NCBI GenBank assembly: GCA_963836265.1
Contig: CAWIIO010000006.1
Coordinates: 186,001-250,000, forward strand
DNA: 64,000 nucleotides
Reading direction: 5' to 3'
Origin: CAIWHR01 sp963836265
Lineage (GTDB): Bacteria > Pseudomonadota > Gammaproteobacteria > Burkholderiales > Casimicrobiaceae
Within the stretch, counting starts at the first letter, position 1. Each line of letters opens with the position of its first letter. A program made the position numbers and the translations under genes. Shown one piece after another: positions 42,570 through 52,241 of this stretch. The notes beneath the pieces are model-generated. The model was given only the letters and a program-made list of their open reading frames with translations. It made no database searches and was not told the DNA's origin.

Positions 42570-43853
42570 ATGAACGAGGCGATCTACATCATCGACGGCG
42601 CGCGGACGCCGTTTCTCAAGGCGCGCAACCGCCCCGGCCCGTTCGCGGCCTCCGACTTGGCGACCGACGCCGGCCGCGCGCTGCTCGTTCGGCAGAAGTT
42701 CGAGCCGCCGCAGCTCGATGAAGTGATCCTCGGCTGCGCCGCGCCGTCCCCCGACGAAGTCAACATCGGCCGCGTCGTTGCGCTGCGCATGGGCTGCGGC
42801 CGGAAGGTACCGGGGTGGACCGTGATGCGCAATTGCGCGTCGGGGATGCAGGCGCTCGATTCGGCGATCGCGAACATCCGCACCGGACGGTCGAACCTCG
42901 TCCTCGCCGGTGGCACCGATGCACTGTCGCGCGCGCCGCTGCTTTTCTCCGACGCGATGGTGGTCTGGCTCGCGAACTGGTATGCCGCGAAGACGCTCGG
43001 CCAACGCGTGGCGTTGCTGGCGAAATTCCGGCCCGGCTATCTGGCGCCCGTGATCGGCCTCATGAAGGGCCTCACCGATCCGATGGTCGGACTGCTGATG
43101 GGTCAGACCGCCGAAAACCTGGCGTATCGGTTCGGCATCACGCGGCGGGAGATGGACGAATTTTCGGCGCGCAGCCACCAGCGCGTCCTGGCCGCGCAGC
43201 AAGCGGGTCATTACGCGAACGAGGTCGTCCCGCTCTTCGACAGGGCCGGCAGGCTCTACGCCGCCGACGACGGCGTCCGCGAAGATTCCACGGTCGAAAA
43301 TCTCGCGAAGCTCAAGCCTTTCTTCGATCGCAAATACGGCAACGTCACCGCCGGCAACAGCTCGCAGGTGACCGATGGCGCCGCCTGGCTCGTGCTGGCG
43401 TCGGCGCGCGCGGTCGAGGAACACAAGCTCGCGCCGAAGGGCCGCCTCGTCGATTCGCAATGGGCGGGGGTCGATCCCGCGCAGATGGGCCTCGGTCCCG
43501 TCCATGCGGCGACGCCGATCCTCAGGCGGCATCGCCTTGGTTTGAACGATCTCGATGCGTGGGAAATCAACGAAGCGTTCGCCGCGCAGGTGATCGCCTG
43601 CGAGCGGGCTTGGGCGAGCGCCGACTACTGCAGGATGGAGCTCGGCCTCGATGCGGCGCTCGGACAAATCGACGAGGCCAAGCTCAACGTCGACGGCGGC
43701 GCCATCGCGATCGGCCATCCCGTCGGCGCGTCGGGTGCCCGCATCGTGCTCCACGTCCTGAACGTGCTGGAGAGGATTGGCGGGCGCCGCGGGATGGCGG
43801 CGATCTGCATCGGCGGCGGACTCGGCGGCGCGATGCTGGTCGAGCGCGAATGA
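42570..43853 (+). CDS. fadI: acetyl-CoA C-acyltransferase (thiolase), FadI type
   Basis: Cleaves 3-ketoacyl-CoA with CoA in the last step of beta-oxidation. The 427-residue thiolase has the nucleophile Cys in WTVMRNCASGMQALDSAIAN, the C-terminal active-site motifs WEINEAFAAQ and GGAIAIGHPVGASGAR, and the final Cys loop MAAICIGGGLGGAMLVE. An insertion around residues 130-170 (WYAAKTLGQRVALLAKFRPG) fits the FadI branch. The stop overlaps the ATG of fadJ (ATGA), coupling the two subunits. Confidence 0.92.
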   Translation: MNEAIYIIDGARTPFLKARNRPGPFAASDLATDAGRALLVRQKFEPPQLDEVILGCAAPSPDEVNIGRVVALRMGCGRKVPGWTVMRNCASGMQALDSAIANIRTGRSNLVLAGGTDALSRAPLLFSDAMVVWLANWYAAKTLGQRVALLAKFRPGYLAPVIGLMKGLTDPMVGLLMGQTAENLAYRFGITRREMDEFSARSHQRVLAAQQAGHYANEVVPLFDRAGRLYAADDGVREDSTVENLAKLKPFFDRKYGNVTAGNSSQVTDGAAWLVLASARAVEEHKLAPKGRLVDSQWAGVDPAQMGLGPVHAATPILRRHRLGLNDLDAWEINEAFAAQVIACERAWASADYCRMELGLDAALGQIDEAKLNVDGGAIAIGHPVGASGARIVLHVLNVLERIGGRRGMAAICIGGGLGGAMLVERE

Positions 43854-45790
43854 TGGAACACTGGAAGCTCGCCCGCGATCCCGACGGCTTCGCCCGTCTC
43901 ACCCTCGACAGGGCCGGCACGACGACCAATACGCTGTCGGCGGCCGTGCTCGCCGAATTGAACGAAGCGCTCGACGCGCTGGACCGCGAGCCGCCGAAGG
44001 GGCTGGTCATCGCGTCGGGCAAGCCCAGCGGCTTCATCGCCGGCGCCGACATCGACGAATTCGGCGAGGTGAAAACGGAGGCCGACGCGATCGCCCTGGT
44101 GAAGCGCGGCTGGGACACGTTCGAGCGGCTGGCGGCGGTCCGTTATCCGACGCTCGCCCTGATCCGGGGCTTCTGCCTCGGCGGGGGGATGGAGCTCGCC
44201 CTCGCCTGCCGTTATCGCGTGGCCGTCGACGAGCCTTCGACGCGGCTCGGCCTTCCCGAAGTCATGCTGGGCATCGTGCCGGCCTGGGGCGGAATGAAGC
44301 GGCTGCCGCGGCTCGCCGGCGCGCCCGCCGCGCTCGACCTGCTGCTCACCGGCAAGACGATCGATGCCCGGCGCGCAAAAAAGCTCGGGATCGCCGACGA
44401 GTGCGTCCCGCCGCGCATCATGGAGAACACCGCGCGCGGCGTGCTCGCTGCGGCGCCGCCGCCGCGCACCCTCGGGTTTCCGCTCTCGCTGACGCTGAAT
44501 CCGCTGCTGAGGCGGGTCATCGCGGCGCAGGCGGAAAAGCGGGTCCGGAAGCGAGCGCGCCGCGAACATTATCCGGCGCCCTACGCGATCCTCGAGCTCT
44601 GGGCTAGGCATGACGGCAATGCGCTGGCCGCTCCGGCGTCGGATCCCGCGTCGGTGCCGTCGCTGCTGAAGACGCCTACCGCGGCGAACCTAATCCGCGT
44701 GTTCCGCCTGCAGGAGCGCCTGAAGTCGCTGGGCAAGGAAGGTGACTTCAAGGCGGCGCACGTCCACGTCGTGGGCGCCGGAACGATGGGCGGCGACATC
44801 GCCGCCTGGTGCGCGCTGCGCGGGTTGACGGTCACGGTGCAGGACCAGAACGCCGAGCGGCTCGCCCCGGCGTTCGGTCGCGCCGCAAAGCTCTTCGCCC
44901 AGCGGTTGAAGGATCCGCGTCGCGTCCGCGATGCGTCCGACCGCCTGATTCCGGACGTCGCCGGCGCGGGCGCTGCGCGCGCCGACGTCATCATCGAGGC
45001 GATCTTCGAGAATCTCGACGCCAAGCGCAGCTTGTTCGCGGCGCTCGAGGCGAAAGCGAAGCCGGGAGCGATCCTCGCCACCAATACGTCGAGCATTCCG
45101 CTCGAGGACATCGCGAGCGCGATGCGCGATTCGTCACGCCTCGTCGGCATCCATTTCTTCAATCCGGTCGCGCAGATGATGCTGGTCGAGGTCGTCGTCG
45201 GCAGCGAAACGCGGGCCGGCCTCGCCGCGGCGGCGTCCGCGTTCATCCGGCAGATCGACAAGCTGCCGCTGCCCGTGAAGAGCGCGCCCGGATTCCTCGT
45301 CAACCGCGTGCTTGCACCCTACTTGATGACGGCGATGCGCTGCGTCGACGAAGGCATCGCGCCGGAAACCGTCGACGAGGCGGCGCTCGCCTTCGGGATG
45401 CCGATGGGGCCGGTCGAGCTCGCCGATACCGTCGGCCTCGACATCTGCATCGCCGTCGGCAAGATGCTTTCGCCCGACGCGGCGCCACCCAGGAAGCTGA
45501 CCGAGCTGGTCGCGGCGGGCCACCTCGGCCGCAAGGCGAAGCGCGGCTTCTACGATTGGAGCAGCGGGAAAGCGGCGAAGCAGGGCGCGGGCGTCGTGCC
45601 TCCGGGCCTCGCCGATCGATTGATCGACCCGTTCGTTGCGGAGGCAAAGGCCGCGCTCGCCGACGGCATCGTCGCCGACGCCGATCTGGTGGACGCCGGG
45701 GCGATCTTCGGCACCGGGTTTGCGCCTTTCCGCGGAGGGCCATTGCACTACGCCGACGGCGGTGGGACAGCCGGTCTTGCCGTGGCGTAG
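43850..45790 (+). CDS. fadJ: fatty acid oxidation complex alpha subunit, FadJ type
   Basis: Bifunctional enoyl-CoA hydratase / 3-hydroxyacyl-CoA dehydrogenase of 646 residues, somewhat shorter than the usual 710-730. The hydratase comes first: IAGADIDEFGEV for the oxyanion hole, IRGFCLGGGMELALACRYRV and GLPEVMLGIVPAWGG with the catalytic Glu. The dehydrogenase follows: VVGAGTMGGDIAAWCALRG near residue 305, NTSSIPLEDIA, GIHFFNPVAQMMLVEVV and GFLVNRVLAPYLMTA. This hydratase-first order is that of FadB/FadJ. It pairs with FadI. Confidence 0.92.
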   Translation: MMEHWKLARDPDGFARLTLDRAGTTTNTLSAAVLAELNEALDALDREPPKGLVIASGKPSGFIAGADIDEFGEVKTEADAIALVKRGWDTFERLAAVRYPTLALIRGFCLGGGMELALACRYRVAVDEPSTRLGLPEVMLGIVPAWGGMKRLPRLAGAPAALDLLLTGKTIDARRAKKLGIADECVPPRIMENTARGVLAAAPPPRTLGFPLSLTLNPLLRRVIAAQAEKRVRKRARREHYPAPYAILELWARHDGNALAAPASDPASVPSLLKTPTAANLIRVFRLQERLKSLGKEGDFKAAHVHVVGAGTMGGDIAAWCALRGLTVTVQDQNAERLAPAFGRAAKLFAQRLKDPRRVRDASDRLIPDVAGAGAARADVIIEAIFENLDAKRSLFAALEAKAKPGAILATNTSSIPLEDIASAMRDSSRLVGIHFFNPVAQMMLVEVVVGSETRAGLAAAASAFIRQIDKLPLPVKSAPGFLVNRVLAPYLMTAMRCVDEGIAPETVDEAALAFGMPMGPVELADTVGLDICIAVGKMLSPDAAPPRKLTELVAAGHLGRKAKRGFYDWSSGKAAKQGAGVVPPGLADRLIDPFVAEAKAALADGIVADADLVDAGAIFGTGFAPFRGGPLHYADGGGTAGLAVA

Positions 45791-45967
45791 CAAAGTTGCA
45801 TCGTGGCGCTCTCCCGCGCCGCCGGCCATGCGGACCATGGTGTAGCATTTCGATTCGGTACGGAGAACACGACGGCGACGCCTGAAGCGCCGCGCGGCAT
45901 TCGTGGAATGCGGGCGCCGCAACCGAGAGCGGGAGGGCCACGCGTCGCGCGTGGCGGGGAGGAGGTC

Positions 45968-47644
45968 GTGGAAAAGATCTGGCTAAAAGCTTACCCGAAG
46001 GGCGTCCCCGCGGAGATCGACGTCAACGAATACGCTTCGGTGCGCGACGTGTTCGACGAAGCCATCGCCAAGTATGGCGCACGGCCGGCGTACACGTGCA
46101 TGGGCAAGACGATCACGTTCGCCGAGCTCGACGTCCTGTCGCGCGCGTTCGGCACGTGGTTGCAGGCGAAGGGCTGCAGCAAGGGCTCACGCATTGCGCT
46201 GATGATGCCCAACATCCTCCAATACCCTATCTGCCTGTTCGGCGTCCTGCGCGCCGGATGCACCGTCGTCAACGTCAACCCGCTGTACACGGCGCGCGAG
46301 CTCGAGCATCAATTGAACGACTCGGGCGCCGAGACGATGGTCGTGGTCGAGAACTTCGCCCATACGGTGGAGGAAGTCGTCGGCAGGACGAAGATCAGGC
46401 AAGTCGTCGTGACCTCGATCGGCGAGCTGCTGGGATTCAAGGGGTTCATCGTCGACTTCGTTCTCCGGCATGTGAAGAAGATGGTGCCTGCCTGGGGGCT
46501 CCCGGGCTCGATCCGCCTCGGGGCCGCGCTGGCCGAGGGCCGCAGGGCAAAGCTCGACGACGTCCCGCTCGCGCACGACGACATCGCGTTCCTTCAATAC
46601 ACCGGAGGCACGACGGGCGTGGCGAAGGGCGCGATGCTGCTGCACCGGAACATCGTCGCGAATCTGCTCCAGGCGCGAGCGTGGGTCTCCCCCTTCCTCG
46701 CGCCGGACAGCCGCGAGATCGTCATCACGCCGCTGCCGCTCTACCACATCTTTTCGCTGACGGCCAACTGTCTCACGTTCATGACGCTCGGCGCCGAGAA
46801 CGTGCTGATCCCGAATCCGCGCGACATCCCCGGCTTCGTGAAGGAAATGGCCAAGTTCAGGTTCACCGCGTTCACCGGCGTCAATACCCTGTTCAACGCG
46901 CTCGTGAACAACGCCGAGTTCGCGAAGCTCGATTTTTCGGCGCTGCGGATCACGCTGGGCGGAGGCATGGCCGTGCAGGAGGCGGTCGCGATCAGATGGA
47001 AGGAGGTGACCGGGCATCCGCTGATCGAGGCGTACGGATTGACCGAGACCTCGCCGGCGGCGACGATCAATCCGCTGGATCTCCCCGCGTACAACGGCTC
47101 GATCGGGCTGCCGATCTCCTCGACCGAGGTGATCCTGCGCGACGATGCGGGCCGGGAAGTTCCGCTGCGGGAGCCGGGGGAGATCTGCGTTCGCGGGCCG
47201 CAGGTGATGGCGGGATACTGGAACCGGCCCGACGAGACGGCGAAAGTCCTCGACAAGGACGGCTGGCTCGCGACCGGCGACGTCGGCGTCATGGATGACC
47301 GCGGCTTCGTCCGGATCGTGGATCGCAAGAAGGACATGATCCTGGTCTCGGGCTTCAACGTCTATCCGAACGAAATCGAGGCGGTCGTCGTCATGCATCC
47401 CGGCGTGCTGGAATGCGCAGCCGTCGGCGTGCCCGACGCGAAATCGGGAGAGGCGGTCAAGCTCTTCGTCGTCAAGAAGGATCAAGCCCTCAGCGCCGAC
47501 GATGTGATGAAGCACTGCCGCGAGCATCTGACCGGCTACAAGTGCCCGCGCGAGATCGAGTTCCGCAAGGACCTGCCGAAGACCAACGTCGGCAAGATCC
47601 TGCGGCGCGAGCTTCGCGACGAGGCGAAGAGGGCCGCGGCGTGA
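45968..47644 (+). CDS. fadD: long-chain fatty acid-CoA ligase FadD
   Basis: Second acyl-CoA synthetase, 558 residues, with the classical FadD layout. The P-loop reads FLQYTGGTTGVAKGAMLLHR, the adenine site YGLTETSPAATINP, and the FACS signature begins at DGWLATGDVGVMDDRGFVRI and runs through DRKKDMILVSGFNVYPNEIE; the final catalytic Lys lies in TNVGKILRRELRDE. The GTG at 45968 is preceded by GGGGAGGAG. The 177-bp gap after fadJ holds no other gene that I can support; it may contain a promoter. It activates fatty acids imported by FadL. Confidence 0.93.
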   Translation: MEKIWLKAYPKGVPAEIDVNEYASVRDVFDEAIAKYGARPAYTCMGKTITFAELDVLSRAFGTWLQAKGCSKGSRIALMMPNILQYPICLFGVLRAGCTVVNVNPLYTARELEHQLNDSGAETMVVVENFAHTVEEVVGRTKIRQVVVTSIGELLGFKGFIVDFVLRHVKKMVPAWGLPGSIRLGAALAEGRRAKLDDVPLAHDDIAFLQYTGGTTGVAKGAMLLHRNIVANLLQARAWVSPFLAPDSREIVITPLPLYHIFSLTANCLTFMTLGAENVLIPNPRDIPGFVKEMAKFRFTAFTGVNTLFNALVNNAEFAKLDFSALRITLGGGMAVQEAVAIRWKEVTGHPLIEAYGLTETSPAATINPLDLPAYNGSIGLPISSTEVILRDDAGREVPLREPGEICVRGPQVMAGYWNRPDETAKVLDKDGWLATGDVGVMDDRGFVRIVDRKKDMILVSGFNVYPNEIEAVVVMHPGVLECAAVGVPDAKSGEAVKLFVVKKDQALSADDVMKHCREHLTGYKCPREIEFRKDLPKTNVGKILRRELRDEAKRAAA

Positions 47645-47687
47645 CGCGACGACGGAGCCGGCGACGGCCCCCGGGCCGCTGAACAGC

Positions 47688-48080
47688 ATGGCCGAGAATG
47701 CCTCCCTTCCCGACAAGCCGCCGACGCTGCGCGTGGTTCCGATGCCCGCCGACGCCAACCAGCATGGCGACATCTTCGGCGGCTGGGTGATGTCGCAGGT
47801 CGACATCGCCGGCGGCGTTCTCGCGGCGCAACGGGCGCGCGGACGGGTTGCCACCGTGGCCGTGAACTCGTTCGTGTTCAAGGAACCGGTACTGATCGGC
47901 GATGTGGTGAGTCTCTATTCGGAGATCGTCCGGATCGGGCGAACCTCGATCACCGTCGACGTCGTCGTCTACGCCCAACGCAATCCGACCGACGTGATCT
48001 GCGTCAAAGTGACCGAGGCGAGCCTGACTTATGTTGCAGTCGGGCACGACCGGCGGCCGCGCGAGATCGAGCCCGAATAG
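47688..48080 (+). CDS. yciA: acyl-CoA thioesterase, YciA family
   Basis: A 130-residue single hotdog-fold thioesterase. Conserved blocks are MPADANQHGDIFGGWVMSQV with the active-site Asn/His/Asp set, FVFKEPVLIGDVVSLYSEIV, and VKVTEASLTYVAV. YciA enzymes hydrolyse a broad range of acyl-CoAs and help keep CoA free. It lies 43 bp after fadD and may be co-transcribed with it. Confidence 0.88.
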   Translation: MAENASLPDKPPTLRVVPMPADANQHGDIFGGWVMSQVDIAGGVLAAQRARGRVATVAVNSFVFKEPVLIGDVVSLYSEIVRIGRTSITVDVVVYAQRNPTDVICVKVTEASLTYVAVGHDRRPREIEPE

Positions 48081-48298
48081 GTTTCGGGGCGGGGCGCCTG
48101 CCCAAATACAACACTTCGGCCGCCGCCCGATTTGGCGCGAGCGCGAACGGGTGCGACGGGGGCGTCGGGGGGGTATAGTTTTGAGGGAAGTTGCTCGAGG
48201 GCCGACCGTAGCGGCCGCCGCAGCCCGGCACCCGCAAGACCTGTCCCAGCCGCGACGCCGGCGCCGAAAAAGAGATCCACACCAAGGAGAGAACCGTC

Positions 48299-49729
48299 AT
48301 GACCACCCCCTTTGCCCGCACCCGGATCGCGACCGCGATCGCCGGCGTTTCCCTCGCCTTCGCCGCGGGCCAGGCGCAAGGCGCGGCATTTTCGCTGCAG
48401 GCTTTCTGCGGCAGCGCACTCGGCAACGCCTACGCCGGCGGCGCGGCGGCTGCGGAGGATGCGTGCACCGTCTGGTCGAACCCCGCTGGCATGTCCCACA
48501 TCGGGACGAACCAGCTCGTGGGCGCGGTCACGCTGGCCCAGCCCTCGATCAAGTTCAGCAACAGCGGCTCGATCGCGGCGGCGAATCAGCCGCTCGGCGG
48601 CGAGGGCGGCGACGCCGGCGGCCTGCATGCCCTGCCGAGCCTGTTCCTGGTCGTCCCGATCGACAAGCAGTGGACCTTCGGTCTCGGCGTCACCGTGCCG
48701 TTCGGCCTCACGACGGAATACGACGACGGCTGGATCGGCCGCTTCCAGGGACTGAAGTCGGAAGTGAAATCGATCAACGTGAATCCGGCGGTGTCGTGGC
48801 AGGTCACGGACAACTTAGCAATCGGCGCCGGCGTGAGCTACCAGCAGATCAAGGCGACGTTCACGAGCAACGTCAACTACTCGGCGGCGATGGCGCAGGC
48901 GGCGCAGACCGCTGCCGCGGGCGGACAGATCACGCCGGCCACGGCGGCGGCGATCGTCGCGCAGACCGGCAATCTCAACACGTTCACGAGCGTCACCGGC
49001 GACGACTCGTCGTGGGGCTGGAACATCGGCGTGCTCGTCGACCTCAACAAGGACAACCGGATCGGCGCGTCGTGGCGCTCGGACATCAAGTACAACGTGT
49101 CGGGCAACGTCGACTTCACGAATCCGGCGCTGCCGACGCTCGTACCGGCCGCGCTGAATCCAGTAGGCGCACTCCTGGCGAATGCCGTCAACCAGAATCC
49201 CCTGCTGGCCAATGGCGGCGTAACCTCCGACATCAAGCTACCAGGCATCGCCAACATTTCCTGGTTTGGCCACGTGAGCGATCGCTGGGACGTCATGGCC
49301 GACGTCCAATGGACGCACTGGTCGACGGTTCAGGACCTGACGTTCGTGCGGACCACGGGAACCGTGCTGCAGTCGACGCCGGAGAATTTCAAGGACGTCT
49401 GGCGCTACGCGCTCGGGGCGAGCTACTTGTACGACCCGAACTGGAAGTTCCGGATGGGCGTCGCCTTCGACCAGTCGCCGGTTCAGCAGCAATACCTCAC
49501 GGTGCGGCTGCCCGACAACGATCGCACCTGGCTCACCGGCGGTATCCAGTACGCGATGAAGAACCCGAACCTCAAGTTCGATCTGGGCGTGGGTTATGAG
49601 TGGGTGAAGAACATGTCGATCGCCCAGATCAGCACTTCGCCCGCGAGCGTGGCGCAGTACGGCTACGTGAACGGCAATTACACCAATAGCGTCGTCAACG
49701 TCGCTGGCCAGGTCACGTGGTCGTTCTGA
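48299..49729 (+). CDS. fadL: long-chain fatty acid outer-membrane transporter, FadL type
   Basis: A 476-residue outer-membrane beta-barrel. The signal peptide core is IATAIAGVSLAFAAGQAQGA. The mature N-terminus AAFSLQAFCGSALGNAYAGG followed by AEDACTVWSNPAGMS is the FadL hatch segment, including the NPAGM motif. The C-terminus ends in an aromatic residue (AGQVTWSF), the signal for barrel assembly. AAGGAGAG precedes the ATG. A TATAGT at 48174-48179 in the 218-bp upstream gap could be a -10 box, but its -35 is weak. It imports fatty acids for the FadD enzymes. Confidence 0.93.
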   Translation: MTTPFARTRIATAIAGVSLAFAAGQAQGAAFSLQAFCGSALGNAYAGGAAAAEDACTVWSNPAGMSHIGTNQLVGAVTLAQPSIKFSNSGSIAAANQPLGGEGGDAGGLHALPSLFLVVPIDKQWTFGLGVTVPFGLTTEYDDGWIGRFQGLKSEVKSINVNPAVSWQVTDNLAIGAGVSYQQIKATFTSNVNYSAAMAQAAQTAAAGGQITPATAAAIVAQTGNLNTFTSVTGDDSSWGWNIGVLVDLNKDNRIGASWRSDIKYNVSGNVDFTNPALPTLVPAALNPVGALLANAVNQNPLLANGGVTSDIKLPGIANISWFGHVSDRWDVMADVQWTHWSTVQDLTFVRTTGTVLQSTPENFKDVWRYALGASYLYDPNWKFRMGVAFDQSPVQQQYLTVRLPDNDRTWLTGGIQYAMKNPNLKFDLGVGYEWVKNMSIAQISTSPASVAQYGYVNGNYTNSVVNVAGQVTWSF

Positions 49730-49751
49730 TCGCCTAGCGCACTTTTCCGCA

Positions 49752-49795
49752 CGGCAAGGCGCGGCTGGGCTCCCGGCCGCGCCTTGCCGCTTTCG
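49752..49795 (+). terminator. hairpin terminator after fadL
   Basis: A perfect 14-bp stem, CGGCAAGGCGCGGC (49752-49765) pairing with GCCGCGCCTTGCCG (49776-49789), is followed by CTTTCG. The U-run is short, so termination may be partial. It separates fadL from the fadN-fadA unit. Confidence 0.7.
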
Positions 49796-49834
49796 CCTAG
49801 TCGTCTCGCCCCTCCAAAGGCTGTCGAACTCTCC

Positions 49835-52231
49835 ATGTCTTCGACCCCGTTCCGCGTTCGCAAAGTGGCCGTTCTTGGCGCCGGCGTGATGGGCGCGCAG
49901 ATCGCCGCGCACCTGGCCAACGCCAATGTGCCCGTCGTGCTCTTCGACCTTCCGGCGAAGGAAGGCGATCCGAACGCGATCGTCAACAAGGCGCTCGACG
50001 GCCTCAAAGAGCTCGAGCCCGCGCCGCTCGCGACCCCTGACCGCGGCGCCTATATCGACGCCGCGAACTACGACCGCGATCTCGCGCGACTCGGTGATTG
50101 CGATCTCGTGCTCGAGGCGATCGCCGAGCGGATGGACTGGAAGCGTGACCTCTACGCGAAGATCGGCCCGCACCTGGCCGCGCATGCCATCGTCGCGTCG
50201 AATACGTCGGGTCTGTCGATCAACGCCCTTGCCGAAGCGCTGCCGGCGGCCGTGCGATCGCGCTTCTGCGGCATTCATTTCTTCAATCCGCCGCGCTACA
50301 TGCATCTGGTCGAATTGATTCCCCAGAAGCACACCGACCCGGCGCTCGTGGACGCGCTGGAGACGTTCGTCGTCACGACGCTCGGCAAGGGCGTGGTGCG
50401 CGCCAAGGACACGCCGAACTTCGTCGCCAACCGGATCGGGATCTTCTCGGTGCTGGCGACGATGGCGCACACCGAGCGCTGCAACCTCGGCTTCGACGTC
50501 GTCGACGCGCTGACGGGGCCCGCGATCGGACGCGCGAAAAGCGCCACCTATCGCACCTCCGACATCGTCGGCCTCGACACGATGGCGCACGTGATCAAGA
50601 CGATGCACGACACGCTGGGCGAAGACCCGTGGCACCCGCTGTTCCGGGTGCCGCCGGCGCTGGCCGGCCTGATCGCGCAGGGCGCGCTCGGCCAGAAAAC
50701 CAAGGCCGGGTTCTTCCGCAAGGTCGGCAAGGACATCGAGGTTCTCGATCCCGCGGCGCGGAGCTACCGCAAGGCCGAAGGCGCCGTCGATCCGGCGGTG
50801 GCGGCGATCCTCGCCCTGCGCCATCCGGGCGAGAAGTTCGCGCAGCTCCGCGCGGCCGGTCATCCGCAAGCGCGATTCGTGTGGGCGATTTTCCGCGATC
50901 TCTTCCACTACAGCGCGGTGCATCTCGCCGACATCGCCGACAACGCGCGTGACGTCGACCTGGCACTGCGCTGGGGCTTCGGATGGACGATGGGACCATT
51001 CGAGACCTGGCAGGCGGCAGGCTGGAAGCATGTCGCCGGATGGATCGACGAGGACATTGCCGCAGGCAAGGCGCTCGCCAACGTGCCGCTGCCGAGATGG
51101 GTGAGCGAGGGTCCCGCTGCCGCCGGCGTGCACACGGCACAGGGCGCATTCAGCCCCACCGACGGGCAATTCCACGCCCGCTCGTCGCTGCCGGTCTACC
51201 GGCGCCAGCCATTTCCCGATCCCGTGCTGGGCGAGACGCGGCCTGCCGGCGCGACGATCACGGAGACGCCGGCGGTACGGATGTGGCACTTGGGCGACGA
51301 GGTCGCGATCGTCTCGTTCAAGAGCAAGGGCAACACGATCGGCGAGGACGTCCTCGACGGCCTGCTGGCCGCGATCGAGCGCGCCGAGCGCGATTGCGCC
51401 GGACTCGTCATCTGGCAGACGAAGGAGCCGTTCTCGCTCGGTGCGAATCTCGCCACGATCGAGCCGGCGATCAAGGCCAAAAAGTGGGACGAGATCGAGG
51501 CCGTCGTCGCGAAGTTCCAGCGCACCGCCTTGCGGCTGCGCGACAGCCTGATTCCGACGGTCGCCGCGGTGCGCGGAATGGCGCTCGGCGGATCGTGCGA
51601 ATTCATCCTGCACTGCGACCGGACGGTGGCGGCGCTCGAGTCCCACATCGGCCTGGTCGAGGCCGGCGTCGGGCTGCTGCCCGCCGGCGGGGGCTGCAAG
51701 GAACTCGCGGTGCGCGCCGTGCAGGAGGTCGCCCGCGGCGCGAGCGGCGGCCAGCTCGACCAGTTCCCGTTCATCCGCTCGTATTTCCAGACGATCGCGA
51801 TGGCGAGGGTTTCGAGGAGCGCGAGCGAGGCGAAGGCCCTCGGGTTCCTGCGCTCGGCCGATGTCGTCGTCTTCAATCCTTACGAGATTCTTCACGTCGC
51901 GAGGGCCGAGGCGCGCGCGCTCGCCGAAGCGGGCTATCGGCCTGCGTTGCCGCCGCGCAACGTTCCGGTCGCCGGAAAGACCGGCATCGCGACGCTGGAG
52001 ATGATGCTCGTCAACATGCGCGACGGCGGCTTCATCTCGCCGTACGATTTCGAAGTCGGCCTCGGCATCGCCCGCACGCTCTGCGGCGGACCACTCGAGC
52101 CCGGCAGCACCGTCGACGAGCAATGGCTGCTCGACCTCGAGCGCCGCGAGTTCATGAGGCTGCTCGCCAACGCGAAGACGCAACAGCGCATCGCGCATAC
52201 GCTCGCGACCGGCAAGCCGCTGCGCAATTAA
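49835..52231 (+). CDS. fadN: 3-hydroxyacyl-CoA dehydrogenase/enoyl-CoA hydratase, FadN type
   Basis: A 798-residue bifunctional enzyme with the opposite domain order to FadJ. The NAD-dependent dehydrogenase is N-terminal: VAVLGAGVMGAQIAAHLANA, NTSGLSINALAEALP, IHFFNPPRYMHLVELIPQ and PNFVANRIGIFSVLATMA. The hydratase part is C-terminal from about residue 490: VSFKSKGNTIGEDVLDGL, VRGMALGGSCEFILHCDRTV and GLVEAGVGLLPAGGGCKELA. This matches Bacillus FadN and related proteobacterial enzymes. It is followed 10 bp later by its thiolase partner, forming a second beta-oxidation complex. Confidence 0.9.
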   Translation: MSSTPFRVRKVAVLGAGVMGAQIAAHLANANVPVVLFDLPAKEGDPNAIVNKALDGLKELEPAPLATPDRGAYIDAANYDRDLARLGDCDLVLEAIAERMDWKRDLYAKIGPHLAAHAIVASNTSGLSINALAEALPAAVRSRFCGIHFFNPPRYMHLVELIPQKHTDPALVDALETFVVTTLGKGVVRAKDTPNFVANRIGIFSVLATMAHTERCNLGFDVVDALTGPAIGRAKSATYRTSDIVGLDTMAHVIKTMHDTLGEDPWHPLFRVPPALAGLIAQGALGQKTKAGFFRKVGKDIEVLDPAARSYRKAEGAVDPAVAAILALRHPGEKFAQLRAAGHPQARFVWAIFRDLFHYSAVHLADIADNARDVDLALRWGFGWTMGPFETWQAAGWKHVAGWIDEDIAAGKALANVPLPRWVSEGPAAAGVHTAQGAFSPTDGQFHARSSLPVYRRQPFPDPVLGETRPAGATITETPAVRMWHLGDEVAIVSFKSKGNTIGEDVLDGLLAAIERAERDCAGLVIWQTKEPFSLGANLATIEPAIKAKKWDEIEAVVAKFQRTALRLRDSLIPTVAAVRGMALGGSCEFILHCDRTVAALESHIGLVEAGVGLLPAGGGCKELAVRAVQEVARGASGGQLDQFPFIRSYFQTIAMARVSRSASEAKALGFLRSADVVVFNPYEILHVARAEARALAEAGYRPALPPRNVPVAGKTGIATLEMMLVNMRDGGFISPYDFEVGLGIARTLCGGPLEPGSTVDEQWLLDLERREFMRLLANAKTQQRIAHTLATGKPLRN

Positions 52232-52241
52232 GGTGACGCCC

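Noticed and set aside
39978..43754. A very long open frame (over 1200 codons) on the reverse strand across fadE and fadI
   Set aside because: It is antisense to two clear enzymes, is dominated by Arg, His, Asp and Glu typical of GC-rich antisense frames, and has no recognisable domain.
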